In this document: piece by piece, positions 8,371-18,500 of the stretch
Position numbering within the stretch: position 1 is the first letter of the stretch
Layout: every line of letters starts with the position of its first letter
Source of the DNA: Marinospirillum alkaliphilum DSM 21637
GTDB taxonomy: Bacteria; Pseudomonadota; Gammaproteobacteria; Pseudomonadales; Halomonadaceae
Assembly: GCF_900119735.1 (NCBI RefSeq)
Contig: NZ_FPJW01000002.1
Location: forward strand, 248,001-312,000
Length of the DNA stretch: 64,000 nt
Reading direction: 5' to 3'
Made by a program: the position numbers and the translations under genes
The notes under the pieces: generated by a model
Told to the model about the DNA's origin: nothing
Database searches by the model: none
What the model saw: only the letters and a program-made list of their open reading frames with translations

Positions 8371-9021
8371 TTGAAGCCGTTGGTCAACCATTCATCTTCA
8401 GCTCTCCTTTCAGGCCGACAACTGGCCTGTGAACGTGATGAGCGCCTGTTGTTCAGTGGTTTGGACCTGGACTTGCAAGCTGGCAACCTGTTGCAGTTGG
8501 AAGGCCCAAATGGTGCAGGAAAAACCAGCTTGATGCGAATGTTGGCCGGTTTATTACCGGTTTCATCGGGTGAGCTGTATTGGCAAGGGCAGCCTCTGGA
8601 TCAGGTTCGTGATGAATATTGCCAGGCGTTATTGTTTATTGGTCATCTGGCTGGCATCAAAGCCGAACTCTCACCCTTGGAAAACCTAAGCTGGTTTGCT
8701 GCCCTGGATGGCTTGCAAGATGAGGCGCTGTTAGAGCAGGCTTTACAGCAGGTAGGCCTGCAGGGATATGAAGATCACCCTTGTCACCAGCTGTCAGCCG
8801 GACAGAAACGGCGGGTGGCACTGGCTCGCCTGACTGTTTCACCACGCCCCTTGTGGTTGCTGGATGAACCCTTCACCGCCCTGGATCGTCAGGCGGTGGC
8901 GGCCATGGAAGGTTTGCTGGTTGAGCATGCAAAAGCTGGTGGTGCAGTGATACTGACCAGCCATCATGCACTGGAAAATTTGCCGGGCCTGCAGAAACTT
9001 CGTCTTGGACAGTCATTGTGA
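8371..9021 (+). CDS. ccmA: Cytochrome c maturation ABC ATPase CcmA
   Basis: ATPase of the CcmABCD complex that releases holo-CcmE in system I cytochrome c biogenesis, on the cytoplasmic face of the membrane. It has Walker A GPNGAGKT, signature LSAGQKRR, Walker B LWLLDEP and the H-loop TSHH. At 216 residues it is of normal length. No ATG is available: the start appears to be TTG at 8371 with TAAGG ten bases upstream; a second TTG at 8380 is possible. It is the first gene of the ccm operon and is divergent from the FliK-like gene across 118 bp, which must hold both promoters. ccmB starts within its stop codon. Confidence 0.95.
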   Translation: MKPLVNHSSSALLSGRQLACERDERLLFSGLDLDLQAGNLLQLEGPNGAGKTSLMRMLAGLLPVSSGELYWQGQPLDQVRDEYCQALLFIGHLAGIKAELSPLENLSWFAALDGLQDEALLEQALQQVGLQGYEDHPCHQLSAGQKRRVALARLTVSPRPLWLLDEPFTALDRQAVAAMEGLLVEHAKAGGAVILTSHHALENLPGLQKLRLGQSL

Positions 9022-9815
9022 GTAGTCATTATGAGCAGTCAGATATGAACGCTCCGGAAGCAGGTTCAACTGCTGCCCAGATCCAGGCCAGAGCTGCGGC
9101 CTTTTGTCGCCTGACGGTAAAAAAATCGAACTTACCCGGTATGGGTGCTGTCTTTTCTGCAGCCGTAAAACGGGAGTGGCGTTTGCAGGTTCGTCGTAAA
9201 GGCGACCTGATCAATCCGCTGGTGTTTTTTGCACTGGTAGTGGTGTTGTTTCCACTGGGCATTTCACCCACCGCGGAGATACTTGCGCCGGTTGCCCCAG
9301 GTGTGTTGTGGGTCGCAGCATTGCTGGCTGTACTGATGTCGCTGGATGGTTTATTCCGGCCAGATCTGCAGGATGGTTCACTGGAGCAGTTGCTAGTCAG
9401 TGGTTACCCGGTGGCACCGTTGGTGCTGGCCAAGCTGGGTGTACATTGGCTGCTCAGCAGCCTACCACTGGTCTTGTTGTCCCCCTTTCTGGGTGTGATG
9501 CTTTACCTGCCCTGGCAGGGGCATGGGGTGTTGATGCTGTCGCTGCTATTGGGCAGCCTGGCACTGACGCTGGTGGGTTCCATTGGTGCAGCGTTAACCA
9601 CGGGTGTTGGCAAGTCGGGCGTACTGATCACCTTGCTGGTACTGCCTTTTTACATGCCGGTTTTGATTTTTGGTACGGGAGCCATGCAGGCTGCCATAGG
9701 TGGACACCCAGCCGGTGCACACCTTGCATTGCTGGCTGCCTTGACGCTATTGGCTTTGGCGCTGGCTCCCTGGGCCATTGCGGCGGCACTGCGCATTGCC
9801 GTGTCGGGCGAATAA
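9018..9815 (+). CDS. ccmB: Haem export permease subunit CcmB
   Basis: Six-helix membrane subunit that works with CcmA and CcmC. The core from about residue 43 (GAVFSAAVKREWRLQVRRKG) has the usual PLVFFALVVVLFPLGI first helix, the SLDGLFRPDLQDGSLEQLL loop characteristic of CcmB, and further hydrophobic helices to the C-terminus. The start used here is GTG at 9018, overlapping the ccmA stop (GTGA). It gives 265 residues, about 40 more than usual, with a polar N-terminal extension. An ATG at 9045 is an alternative that still leaves an extension. Confidence 0.93.
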   Translation: MSSHYEQSDMNAPEAGSTAAQIQARAAAFCRLTVKKSNLPGMGAVFSAAVKREWRLQVRRKGDLINPLVFFALVVVLFPLGISPTAEILAPVAPGVLWVAALLAVLMSLDGLFRPDLQDGSLEQLLVSGYPVAPLVLAKLGVHWLLSSLPLVLLSPFLGVMLYLPWQGHGVLMLSLLLGSLALTLVGSIGAALTTGVGKSGVLITLLVLPFYMPVLIFGTGAMQAAIGGHPAGAHLALLAALTLLALALAPWAIAAALRIAVSGE

Positions 9816-9839
9816 TAAAGATGATGACAGGAAAACAAC

Positions 9840-10589
9840 GTGTGGAACTGGCTTAAAACCCTCTATCACCGCCTGGGTTCACCCAAGTGGTTTTACCAGA
9901 TCACTGGTAGTTGGCTGCCCTGGTTTGCTGGTGCAACCCTGCTGTTCATGAGTGTTGGACTGGTCTGGGGACTGGCCTATGCCCCCATGGATTATCAGCA
10001 GGGCAACAGCTTCCGGATCATTTACATTCATGTGCCAGCGGCTTTTCTGGCGCAGTCGGTGTACATGATGATGGCTGTGGCCGGTGTGGTGCTGCTGGTC
10101 TGGAAAATGAAAATGGCTGATGTGGTGGCACAGGCACTGGCACCGGTGGGTGCAGCAATGACCTTTATTGCCCTGGTGACAGGTGCCATCTGGGGTGTGC
10201 CGACCTGGGGCACCTGGTGGATGTGGGATGCCCGCCTGACCTCCATGTTGATCCTGTTTTTCCTTTATCTTGGTGTGATTGCACTGCGTGAAGCACTCAA
10301 ACCACAAGAGGTGGCCGCGCGTGCTTGTGCACTGCTGGCCATTGTCGGGGTCATCAACATCCCGATCATCAAATACTCGGTGGACTGGTGGTACACCCTG
10401 CATCAACCGGCTACCTTCAAACTGACAGAAAAACCAGCAATGCCTGCATCCATGTGGCTGCCGCTACTGATGATGGTGCTGGGTTTTTATGCCCTGTTGG
10501 GTTGGTCGGTGCTTTTACGTGCACGTGCCGAGATTCTACGGCGCGAGTTCAAAGCCGGTTGGGTTCGTGAAATTTTGCAACGGAAATGA
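9840..10589 (+). CDS. ccmC: Haem handling membrane protein CcmC
   Basis: Transfers haem to CcmE; member of the haem-handling protein family. The 249-residue protein has six membrane helices, the tryptophan-rich periplasmic motif [13 protein letters not shown], and the two flanking conserved histidines, in IHVPAAF and in TLHQPAT. Start is GTG at 9840. It lies 24 bp after ccmB and only 3 bp before ccmD. Confidence 0.96.
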   Translation: MWNWLKTLYHRLGSPKWFYQITGSWLPWFAGATLLFMSVGLVWGLAYAPMDYQQGNSFRIIYIHVPAAFLAQSVYMMMAVAGVVLLVWKMKMADVVAQALAPVGAAMTFIALVTGAIWGVPTWGTWWMWDARLTSMLILFFLYLGVIALREALKPQEVAARACALLAIVGVINIPIIKYSVDWWYTLHQPATFKLTEKPAMPASMWLPLLMMVLGFYALLGWSVLLRARAEILRREFKAGWVREILQRK

Positions 10590-10592
10590 ACC

Positions 10593-10793
10593 ATGTATTT
10601 TGATTCCTTGTCCGACTTCTTCAACATGGGGGGGCACGCCTTGTATGTGTGGACCTCCTTTGGTATCAGCCTGCTGTTGATGGCTGCCAATATTTTGTTG
10701 CCCTGGTGGAACCTGAAGCGCACCCGCGCCCAGTTACAACGCCAGTTGCGTCGTGAAGCAGCTTTGAATACAAGTGCCACGACAGCTGAGTAA
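10593..10793 (+). CDS. ccmD: Small membrane protein CcmD
   Basis: A 66-residue single-pass protein that completes the CcmABCD release complex. It begins MYFDSLSDFFNMGGHALYVW, a clear CcmD N-terminus, followed by the helix SFGISLLLMAANILLPWW and a charged cytoplasmic tail with KRTRAQLQRQLRRE. Position between ccmC and ccmE agrees. Confidence 0.95.
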   Translation: MYFDSLSDFFNMGGHALYVWTSFGISLLLMAANILLPWWNLKRTRAQLQRQLRREAALNTSATTAE

Positions 10794-10829
10794 CTCCTGA
10801 TTTTTCAATAAACTGATGGTGAGCAACCC

Positions 10830-11306
10830 ATGACACCAAAACGCAAACAGAAACTGCTGTTGATCAGCTTGATGTTGGGCGCTTTGTCTCTGGCTATTGG
10901 CCTGACACTTTATGCGCTCAGCGCCAATATCAACCTGTTTTATTCACCAACCCAGATTGCCCAGGGTGAAGCTCCGCAGGATCGAGAGATCCGTGCTGGC
11001 GGTATGGTGGTGGAAGGCAGTGTTGAACGTGATCCGAACAGCCTGAAAGTCCGTTTTGCGGTGACTGATTTTGCCGAAGAAGTCTGGATCACTTACGACA
11101 AGATCCTGCCGGACCTGTTTCGTGAAGGTCAGGGTGTGGTGGCTGTAGGGCGTCTGAACGCTGCTGGTGAGTTGGTAGCCAGTCAGGTGGTGGCTCGCCA
11201 TGATGAAAACTACATGCCGCCGGAAGTGGCCGAGGCATTAAAGGCCGCCGGTCAGATGCCGGATCACTCTCCGTTCCAACGTCCGGCTGCTGAACAGCAG
11301 TATTAA
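10830..11306 (+). CDS. ccmE: Periplasmic haem chaperone CcmE
   Basis: Binds haem covalently and delivers it to CcmF/CcmH. The 158-residue protein has an N-terminal signal anchor (about 8-30), a beta-barrel domain, and the haem-binding motif VVARHDENY with attachment residue His124, the equivalent of E. coli His130. It is therefore the His type and not the Cys type of some archaea and Desulfovibrio. The tail is short (about 30 residues after the His). Confidence 0.97.
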   Translation: MTPKRKQKLLLISLMLGALSLAIGLTLYALSANINLFYSPTQIAQGEAPQDREIRAGGMVVEGSVERDPNSLKVRFAVTDFAEEVWITYDKILPDLFREGQGVVAVGRLNAAGELVASQVVARHDENYMPPEVAEALKAAGQMPDHSPFQRPAAEQQY

Positions 11307-11339
11307 TTTCCGATTCCCCGACCTGACAAGGTGTATTGA

Positions 11340-13310
11340 ATGGATGTTCTGTTTTTACCGGAGCTGGGGCAGTTTGCACTGATACTGGCGCTGGTGATGG
11401 CTGTGGTTCAGGCCCTGTTGCCGATGATTGGCAGCTTCACTCGCCAGCCTTTATGGCTGGCCTATGCCCAACCTGCCGTCTGGGCCCAGTTTACCCTGTT
11501 AACCATCAGCTTCCTGATGTTGACGGCCAGTTTCCTGCTGGATGACTTCAGTGTTGCGTATGTGGCTGCCAACTCCAACTCAGCCTTGCCCTGGTATTAC
11601 AAGATGAGTGCTGTATGGGGTGCGCATGAGGGTTCGTTGCTGCTGTGGCTGTGGATTCTGGCTGGCTGGACCTTTGCAGTATCCCTGAGTCGTGGCCTGC
11701 CTGTGGAAATTCTGGCACGGGTGTTGTCGGTGCTGGGTTTTGTCAGCATTGGCATGATGTTGTTTGTGGTATTTACGTCCAATCCATTTGATCGTTTTCT
11801 GCCGCGCATTCCGGCGGATGGCGCCGACCTGAATCCCTTGTTACAGGACCCTGGCCTGATTTTCCATCCACCCTTGTTGTACATGGGTTATGTGGGTTTT
11901 GCCGTCACCTTTGCCTTTGCACTGGCGGCCCTCTGGACTGGCCAACTGGACTCTGCCTGGGCACGCTGGAGCCGCCCCTGGACCACCACTGCCTGGGCTT
12001 TCCTGACCTCCGGTATTGCGCTGGGGAGCTGGTGGGCTTATTACGAACTGGGTTGGGGCGGTTGGTGGTTCTGGGACCCAGTGGAAAACGCTTCGCTGAT
12101 GCCCTGGCTGACCGGTACTGCGCTGATGCACTCACTGGCAGTGACCGAGAAGCGCGGAGTGTTCAAAAGTTGGACGCTGCTGCTGGCCATCGCCACCTTC
12201 TCACTGAGCCTGGTGGGCTTTTTCCTGGTTCGCTCGGGTGTACTCAACTCAGTGCATGCTTTTGCCAATGACCCGGATCGTGGTTTTTTCCTGCTGGTGC
12301 TGCTGGCGGTCACTGTGGGTGTTTCGTTGCTGGTGTATGCCATCCGGGTACCCAATTTCAAGGCACGCGTCAGTTATTCACTGATTTCAAAAGATGTGTT
12401 TCTGCTGGCCAACAATATCCTGTTGGTGGTGGCCTGTATTACGGTGTTGCTGGGAACCCTGTACCCACTGGTACTGGATGCACTGGGCAAAGGCAAGATT
12501 TCGGTAGGGCCGCCCTATTTTAATGCCCTGTTTGTGCCGCAGATGCTGCTACTGGGTGTGTTTATGGGGCTGGGGCCGCTGACTGACTGGAAAGCCATGC
12601 AGTGGCAAAAGCTGCGTAAAAAGCTCTGGTTGTCAGCAGCCATTACTCTGGTGCTGGGTTTTGCACTCTTGCCCTGGGTTTATGATGGCCAGTGGAGCAT
12701 CTGGGTGGCGCTGGGCCTGACCTTGTTCTTCTGGGTGATGACCACCAGCTTGCGCGATATCTGGGAAGCTTCACGTGGCAAACAAGGCTGGAAAGGTATT
12801 ACCCGTAGCCGCTGGGGCATGTTCTGGGGGCACGTGGGTGCAGCCCTGATTGTGCTGGGTGTGACCATGGTCTCCAACTATGGCGAAGAGCGGGATGTCC
12901 GCATGGCTGTGGGTGAAACCGTGGTGGTGAAGGGTTACCAGTTCACCATGACTGAACTGACACACCGTGAAGGCCCCAACTTCATTGCTGATCGTGCCAT
13001 TGTGGAGGTCCGTAACAGCCAGGGGCGCCTGATCAGTACCCTGACACCTGAAAAGCGCCTGTATGTGGTGCGTGGCATGCCGATGACCCAGGTGGCCATC
13101 GATTGGGGCCTGTTAAAGGATATCTACGTAGCCATGGGTGAAGAACTGTCAGAAGATGCCTGGGCCATGCGGGTGCATTACAAGCCTTTTGTACGCTGGT
13201 TGTGGCTGGGAGCCTTCATTGCCTCGCTGGGCGGTATCCTGGCGATCAGTGATCGGCGTTACCGCATGCGGGTGGCGAGTGTGCCAGTCAATGCTGGAAA
13301 AACGGAGTAA
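11340..13310 (+). CDS. ccmF: Haem lyase membrane protein CcmF
   Basis: Ligates haem from CcmE to the CXXCH motif of apocytochrome c, with CcmG and CcmH. The 656-residue multi-pass protein has the haem-handling Trp motif WGGWWFWDPVENASLMPWL near residue 240, conserved HEGSLLLW near 95, and a large periplasmic loop close to the C-terminus (about 515-620) before the last helix. Length is normal. Confidence 0.97.
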   Translation: MDVLFLPELGQFALILALVMAVVQALLPMIGSFTRQPLWLAYAQPAVWAQFTLLTISFLMLTASFLLDDFSVAYVAANSNSALPWYYKMSAVWGAHEGSLLLWLWILAGWTFAVSLSRGLPVEILARVLSVLGFVSIGMMLFVVFTSNPFDRFLPRIPADGADLNPLLQDPGLIFHPPLLYMGYVGFAVTFAFALAALWTGQLDSAWARWSRPWTTTAWAFLTSGIALGSWWAYYELGWGGWWFWDPVENASLMPWLTGTALMHSLAVTEKRGVFKSWTLLLAIATFSLSLVGFFLVRSGVLNSVHAFANDPDRGFFLLVLLAVTVGVSLLVYAIRVPNFKARVSYSLISKDVFLLANNILLVVACITVLLGTLYPLVLDALGKGKISVGPPYFNALFVPQMLLLGVFMGLGPLTDWKAMQWQKLRKKLWLSAAITLVLGFALLPWVYDGQWSIWVALGLTLFFWVMTTSLRDIWEASRGKQGWKGITRSRWGMFWGHVGAALIVLGVTMVSNYGEERDVRMAVGETVVVKGYQFTMTELTHREGPNFIADRAIVEVRNSQGRLISTLTPEKRLYVVRGMPMTQVAIDWGLLKDIYVAMGEELSEDAWAMRVHYKPFVRWLWLGAFIASLGGILAISDRRYRMRVASVPVNAGKTE

Positions 13311-13313
13311 GCC

Positions 13314-13853
13314 ATGAAGCGATTTCTGTTATTCCTGCCTTTTATCCTGTTTGTGCTGGTGGGTGTTTTTCTTTACAAGGGCTTGAGTATGGACCCGGCA
13401 GCGCGTGATTCTGCGCTGCTGAACAAGCCCTTGCCTGAGTTCACCCTACCCCGGCTGGATAATGAAGCACTGTTGGTGACCCGTGATGACCTGCTGGGTG
13501 AAGTGTTTCTGCTGAACGTGTGGGGCAGTTGGTGCCCAAGCTGTTATGACGAGCATGATGAAATTCTGCGGATGGCCCAGATGGGTGTACCGGTGGTGGG
13601 CCTGAATTACAAGGATGAACGCCCCAAGGCCTTCCGTTATCTGGCACAGCTGGGTAACCCTTATGTGTTGAACCTTTATGAGCCGGATGGTGTACGGGCA
13701 CTGGCCTTTGACCTGGGGGTTTACGGTGCACCGGAAACCTTTCTGATCGATCGTGAGGGTATTGTTCGTTACCACCTGGCTGGGGTGATTACCCCTCAGC
13801 TGGTTGACCAGGTCATCATGCCGGAGGTACGCAAGTGGCAAAACGCACGCTGA
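13314..13853 (+). CDS. ccmG: Thiol:disulfide interchange protein CcmG (DsbE)
   Basis: Membrane-anchored periplasmic thioredoxin-like protein that keeps the apocytochrome haem-binding cysteines reduced. It has 179 residues, an N-terminal anchor (about 4-22), and the active site WGSWCPSC with Cys74 and Cys77. The family's usual motif is WCxxC; here it is WCPSC, followed by YDEHDE. The cis-Pro loop is GVYGAPETFLID. It follows ccmF by 3 bp and overlaps ccmH by 19 bp. Confidence 0.96.
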   Translation: MKRFLLFLPFILFVLVGVFLYKGLSMDPAARDSALLNKPLPEFTLPRLDNEALLVTRDDLLGEVFLLNVWGSWCPSCYDEHDEILRMAQMGVPVVGLNYKDERPKAFRYLAQLGNPYVLNLYEPDGVRALAFDLGVYGAPETFLIDREGIVRYHLAGVITPQLVDQVIMPEVRKWQNAR

Positions 13854-14350
13854 TACTTTTACTGGCACTCTTGTTGATGGGTGTGGCACAGGCTGCAATT
13901 GAAGTGTATGACTTCAGCAGCGAAGAAAATCGCCTGCGTTTTCAAAGCCTGGGCGGTGAGCTGCGTTGCCCCAAATGTGAAAACCAGAGCATTGTGGACT
14001 CCAACTCACCCAGTGCCTACGACATGCGCCAGGAGCTGTTTCGTTTGCTCGAAGAGGGTTACACGGACCAGCAGGTGTTTGAGTTCATGAAGGCTCGTTT
14101 TGGTGAGTTCATCATGTACCGCCCGCCTGTACGCAGTGACACCTGGCTGTTGTGGTTCCTGCCACCAGTGCTGGTTGTGGCCGGGCTGCTGCTGGTGTTC
14201 CTGCTGGCGCGTCGCCGCAGTGACAAGGGCAAGGATGAAACAACCGCTGACCGACCCTTGTCTCCCTCGGAGCGTCAATTGCGTTTACAACAGATTCTGG
14301 AGCTTGAACGCTCTGCATCTTCAACAACGAATTCGAAGGAATCCTCATGA
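13835..14350 (+). CDS. ccmH: Cytochrome c maturation thiol oxidoreductase CcmH
   Basis: Periplasm-facing protein of 171 residues with a signal peptide (MAKRTLILLLALLLMGVAQA), the redox motif LRCPKCENQ with Cys45 and Cys48, a three-helix bundle, and a C-terminal membrane helix (WLLWFLPPVLVVAGLLLVFLL). It corresponds to the N-terminal half of E. coli CcmH; the TPR half is the separate ccmI gene. Start is GTG at 13835, 19 bp inside ccmG; translational coupling is likely. Confidence 0.95.
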   Translation: MAKRTLILLLALLLMGVAQAAIEVYDFSSEENRLRFQSLGGELRCPKCENQSIVDSNSPSAYDMRQELFRLLEEGYTDQQVFEFMKARFGEFIMYRPPVRSDTWLLWFLPPVLVVAGLLLVFLLARRRSDKGKDETTADRPLSPSERQLRLQQILELERSASSTTNSKESS

Positions 14351-15567
14351 TCGCTTTGTGGATCGGCATGTTTCTGCTGGCCCTGCTGACGGCCCTTTTC
14401 CTGATCTGGCCGGTATTTCGACGCACTCGACTGATGGAAAACCTTGAAGGTCAGCAACATGCCCGCCAGCTGGCCAATATTGAGCTTTACCACCAGAAAC
14501 TGGCTCAACTGGAGCTGGACCTGCAGGAAGGACGGGTGGACGAAGCAGCCTATCCGGAAATGAAGGCAGAAATTGAGGACCTGCTACTGGATGATGCCCA
14601 GTTACAACAACGCAAACCCTGGCACCAGCCCGGTCGTGGGGTAATGGTTTCCGCCGTGGCTGTACTGGTTGCTGCAGTGATGGCTTCTTCCTGGATGCTT
14701 TACAGTCGTTTGGGCGCACAACCCGGCCTGGAAAGTTACTTTGCCCAGCAGCGTCTGATTGAAGAAGGCCGTCAGGATTTTGCCGGCTTGTTACGCCGTC
14801 TGGAAGAAACGGTTCAGGCTAATCCCAATGACACTCAGGGCTGGTCATTGCTGGCGCGTATCTACATAGATTTGGGGCGTCTGGAGGATGGCGCTGAAGC
14901 CATTGGTGAACTGATCCGCATCCAGGGAGCCAGTGCACGCCTGTTGGCACAGCAGGCACAAGTGCTTTATTTCCATGATGGTAATCGTATCAGTCCACGT
15001 GTTCAGCAACTGATCGATCAGGCCCAAGCGCTTGATGCCGGTGAACCAGCTACCCTCAGCTTATTGGGTATGGCTGCTTACCAGCAGGAAGATTGGGATG
15101 CTGCACGGCGTCACTGGGAAGCAGCCCTGTTGCGTGCTTCCAGTGTGGATGCCATTGAATCCTTGCGTGAAGGCATTGCCGAGGTACGTGAACGCCTGGG
15201 TATGAAACCATTACAAGTGGGTGGTCCGGAGTTTGCCGTTACCATCAGCTTGAGCAATGCGGCCAGTCTGCTGGCTGATCCTCGAGCCACAGTGTTTGTG
15301 TTTGCTCATCGTGAGGGAGGTGGTGGTGCGCCTCTGGCAGCAACTCGCTTGCGTGTTGCTGACTTACCAACCACTGTATTGCTCAGTGACAAACAAGCGA
15401 TGATGCCGGATAACAACCTGTCATCGGCTGAACGAGTGGTGATCCAGGCCCGTGTTGCTCAGCGTGGCACACCCGAGGCTCAGGAAGGTGATTGGCAAGG
15501 AACCAGTGAGGTGCTGGAAGTGGATGGTCAGCAACGCATTGAACTGGAAATTAATCAGCAGCTGTAA
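14347..15567 (+). CDS. ccmI: Apocytochrome c chaperone CcmI
   Basis: A 406-residue protein holding apocytochromes c for ligation. It has a first helix (LWIGMFLLALLTALFLIWPVF), a cytoplasmic coiled segment (about 35-90), a second helix (about 99-117), and a TPR domain (about 130-285) with LEETVQANPNDTQGWSLLARIY and AATLSLLGMAAYQQEDW-like units. The last about 110 residues form a beta-rich domain (FAVTISLSNAASLLADP). It overlaps ccmH by 4 bp (ATGA) and ends the ccm operon 15 bp before smc. Confidence 0.93.
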   Translation: MIALWIGMFLLALLTALFLIWPVFRRTRLMENLEGQQHARQLANIELYHQKLAQLELDLQEGRVDEAAYPEMKAEIEDLLLDDAQLQQRKPWHQPGRGVMVSAVAVLVAAVMASSWMLYSRLGAQPGLESYFAQQRLIEEGRQDFAGLLRRLEETVQANPNDTQGWSLLARIYIDLGRLEDGAEAIGELIRIQGASARLLAQQAQVLYFHDGNRISPRVQQLIDQAQALDAGEPATLSLLGMAAYQQEDWDAARRHWEAALLRASSVDAIESLREGIAEVRERLGMKPLQVGGPEFAVTISLSNAASLLADPRATVFVFAHREGGGGAPLAATRLRVADLPTTVLLSDKQAMMPDNNLSSAERVVIQARVAQRGTPEAQEGDWQGTSEVLEVDGQQRIELEINQQL

Positions 15568-15582
15568 CGGACACAGCCACCC

Positions 15583-18500
15583 ATGCGCTTAAAATCCATC
15601 AAGCTGGCCGGGTTCAAGTCCTTTGTGGACCCCACCACGGTCAGCTTCAAGAGCAACATGACCGCGATTGTCGGCCCCAATGGCTGCGGCAAATCCAATG
15701 TCATTGATGCAGTGCGCTGGGTCATGGGTGAGTCCTCTGCCAAATACCTGCGCGGGGAGTCGATGACCGATGTCATCTTTAACGGCTCGCGCAATCGAAA
15801 ACCGGTGGGTCAGGCCTCCATTGAGCTGGTGTTTGACAACCGTGAAGGCAAACTGGGTGGCGCTTATGCCCAGTATGCTGAAATCTCCGTCAAGCGGGTG
15901 GTCACCCGCGATGCCCAATCCAGTTACCTGCTGAATGGCAGCAAATGCCGCCGTCGGGATATCACCGACCTGTTTTTAGGTACCGGTTTGGGTGCACGCA
16001 GTTATGCCATCATTGAACAAGGCATGATCTCGCGCCTGATTGAAGCCCGCCCTGAAGAATTGCGTGTTTATCTGGAAGAAGCAGCAGGTATTTCCAAATA
16101 CAAGGAACGGCGGCGTGAAACTGAAAATCGCATGCGTCGTACTCAGGAAAACCTGGAGCGTCTCAGTGATGTGCGAGAAGAACTGGGGCGCCAGTTGGAG
16201 CGCCTGGGTCGTCAGGCAGAAGCGGCAAGGCGTTTTCAGCAGCTGAAAGCCGGTGAGCGGCGACTGAAATCCGAACTGGCGGTACTGCGCTGGCGTGAAG
16301 CGGATCATCGACTGGCTGGTATTCTTGAACAAATCGCCGAGCTGGAATTAAAGCAGGAAGCCTGCCTGGTGACTCTGCGTCAGGGTGAGGCGCGGCTGGA
16401 AGCCAGTCGAGAGCATCAGGCCCAGGCCACCGACGCGCTGGAAGTGGCCCAGAAACAACTGACTGAAACCAGCCTGCAGATTGCCCGCCTGGAACAAGGC
16501 ATGCAGCATCGTCTGCAGCGGGAGCGTCAATTACAGGCTGAACTGGAACAACAGAAACAGCAGCGCCAGCAGGCTGAACAAGCCATGCAACAGGATCGTG
16601 AGCAGTTGGCGCTGTTGCAGCAGGAACTGGAAGAGTTGCTGCCGCTGGTGGAAGAGCTGATCGAGCTGGAAGCAACAGAACAGCTGCGCATGGATGAGCT
16701 GGAGCAGCAGTTGCAGGTGATGCAGGACCACTGGGATGATTTTGTGGCTGATGCTGAAAAAGACCAGCGTGAAGCCGCACTGGCCCAGGCACGCATCCAG
16801 CAACATGAACGCAGTTTATCATCACTTCGCGAGCGCATGACCCGCCTGCAGGAGCAGCAGCAACAACTGGCTGTGGTGGATGAAGAAGACGAGCAACTGC
16901 AACACCTGTTGATGGAACGTGAAGGACTGGAAGATCGCTTGCTGGAGCTGGATACCGCTGATGAACAGCAGCAGGAGCAGCGTTTAACCCTGCAGGAGCG
17001 CCAGCGCGATTTGCGTCAGCAGTTACAGCAAGCCAGCAGTCGATTGCAGCAGGTGCAAGGGCGCCTGGCTTCATTGCAGGCGTTACAGCAGGCTGAACTG
17101 GATGGCCAGGATGCAGAGCTGGAAAGCTGGTTAAAGGCACAGCAACTGGATCGCTGGTTGCATCTGGGGGAAGTTTTGCAGGTCAGTGATGGCTGGGAAA
17201 AGGCTGTGGAAGTGGCCTTGCGTGATGCACTCGCCGCGTTACTCAGTGAAGTGCCGCTGGACCAACAGTTACCACAGCAACTGGCAGACTTGCCAGCCGG
17301 TGATCTGTTGCTCTACCAGCAGCAAGGCCAGGCAGCAAGCCGTGATGGCCTGCTGCAGTATCTGTCCAACCCGGAATGTTTACCCGCCAGCCTGGCGTTA
17401 CGCCTGGCACGTTGCCGACCGGTCAGCAATCTTGAACAGGCCTGGCAGCAGCGTCAGGCGTTGACCGATGATCAGTGTTGCATCACCCCGCGGGGTGAGC
17501 AGGTATTCCGCGACGGTTTGTTGTTGCAGGCAGAAACAGCCCGCTCAACCGGCGTGCTGGCTCGACAGCAGGAAATTCGACGTCTGGAGCAGGAACAGTT
17601 GGCGCTGGATGCACAACTGGAAAGCCTGGAGCAGGAAGAAGAGCAACAACATGCCCGACTGCAAGCCTGTGAAGCCAGTATTCAACAGCAAGCCGCTTTG
17701 CGTCGGCCCTTGCAGCAGCAGTTATCCGAATTGGCCAGCCAGCAAGCCAGCCTGCAAACCCGCATTCAGCATAGTCGCCAGCGCAGTCAGCAACTGGCCG
17801 ATGAGTTGCAGCAATTACAGCAGGAGCAACAATTGCTGCTGGAAACCCTTGCTGAAGATCAGGAGCGCTGGCAAGAAGCGCTGCTACAGCTGGAAACCAA
17901 CAGTGAACAGCGTGAAAGTCGTCAGCAGCAGCGGGATGCCTTGCGTGAACAACGTGAACAACAACGCCAGCAACTGCGCCAGCGTCAACAGGTGTTGCAG
18001 GAAGCTCGCCTGAAACAACAGCAGCTGGTGACCCGTGAACAGGCTGCAGATCAGGCTTTACAGCGACTGGAAGAACAGTTGCAGCGTCTGGATGAGCGCC
18101 ATGAACATCTATTGCTGGAGCTGGAAGCGGCCCGTGAGCCGATTGATGAGCCCGGTGAGCAGTTGAATGACCTGTTGCAACTGCACCGTGAACAGGAAAC
18201 CAGTGTCCAGCAGCTGCGTCAGCAACAGCAGCAAGCCCAGCAGGAGCAGCGTGAGCTGGAGCAGCAGCGTAGCCTGCAGGACCGTGAGCTGGACCGTCTA
18301 AGAGGACTGCTGGAGCAGCAACGCTTGCAGCAGCAAGGCCTGATGGTGAAACGTGACAGTCATCTGGAGCAGCTGCGTGAACTGGATCTGACGCTGCGAG
18401 CGGTGATGGAGCAACTCCCGGAAGATGCCCTGGAGTCACGCTGGCAGGCTGACCTGGAAGATACCCAGGAGCGCATTCGTCGTCTGGGCGCGATCAACCT

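Noticed and set aside
16163-17140. Open frames antisense to smc
   Set aside because: They come from CAG/CTG-rich coiled-coil coding sequence of smc and have low-complexity products.
16500-18400. Repetitive CAG-rich sequence resembling a repeat array
   Set aside because: The pattern is from Gln/Leu-rich heptads in SMC, without a fixed unit or spacers; not a CRISPR array.
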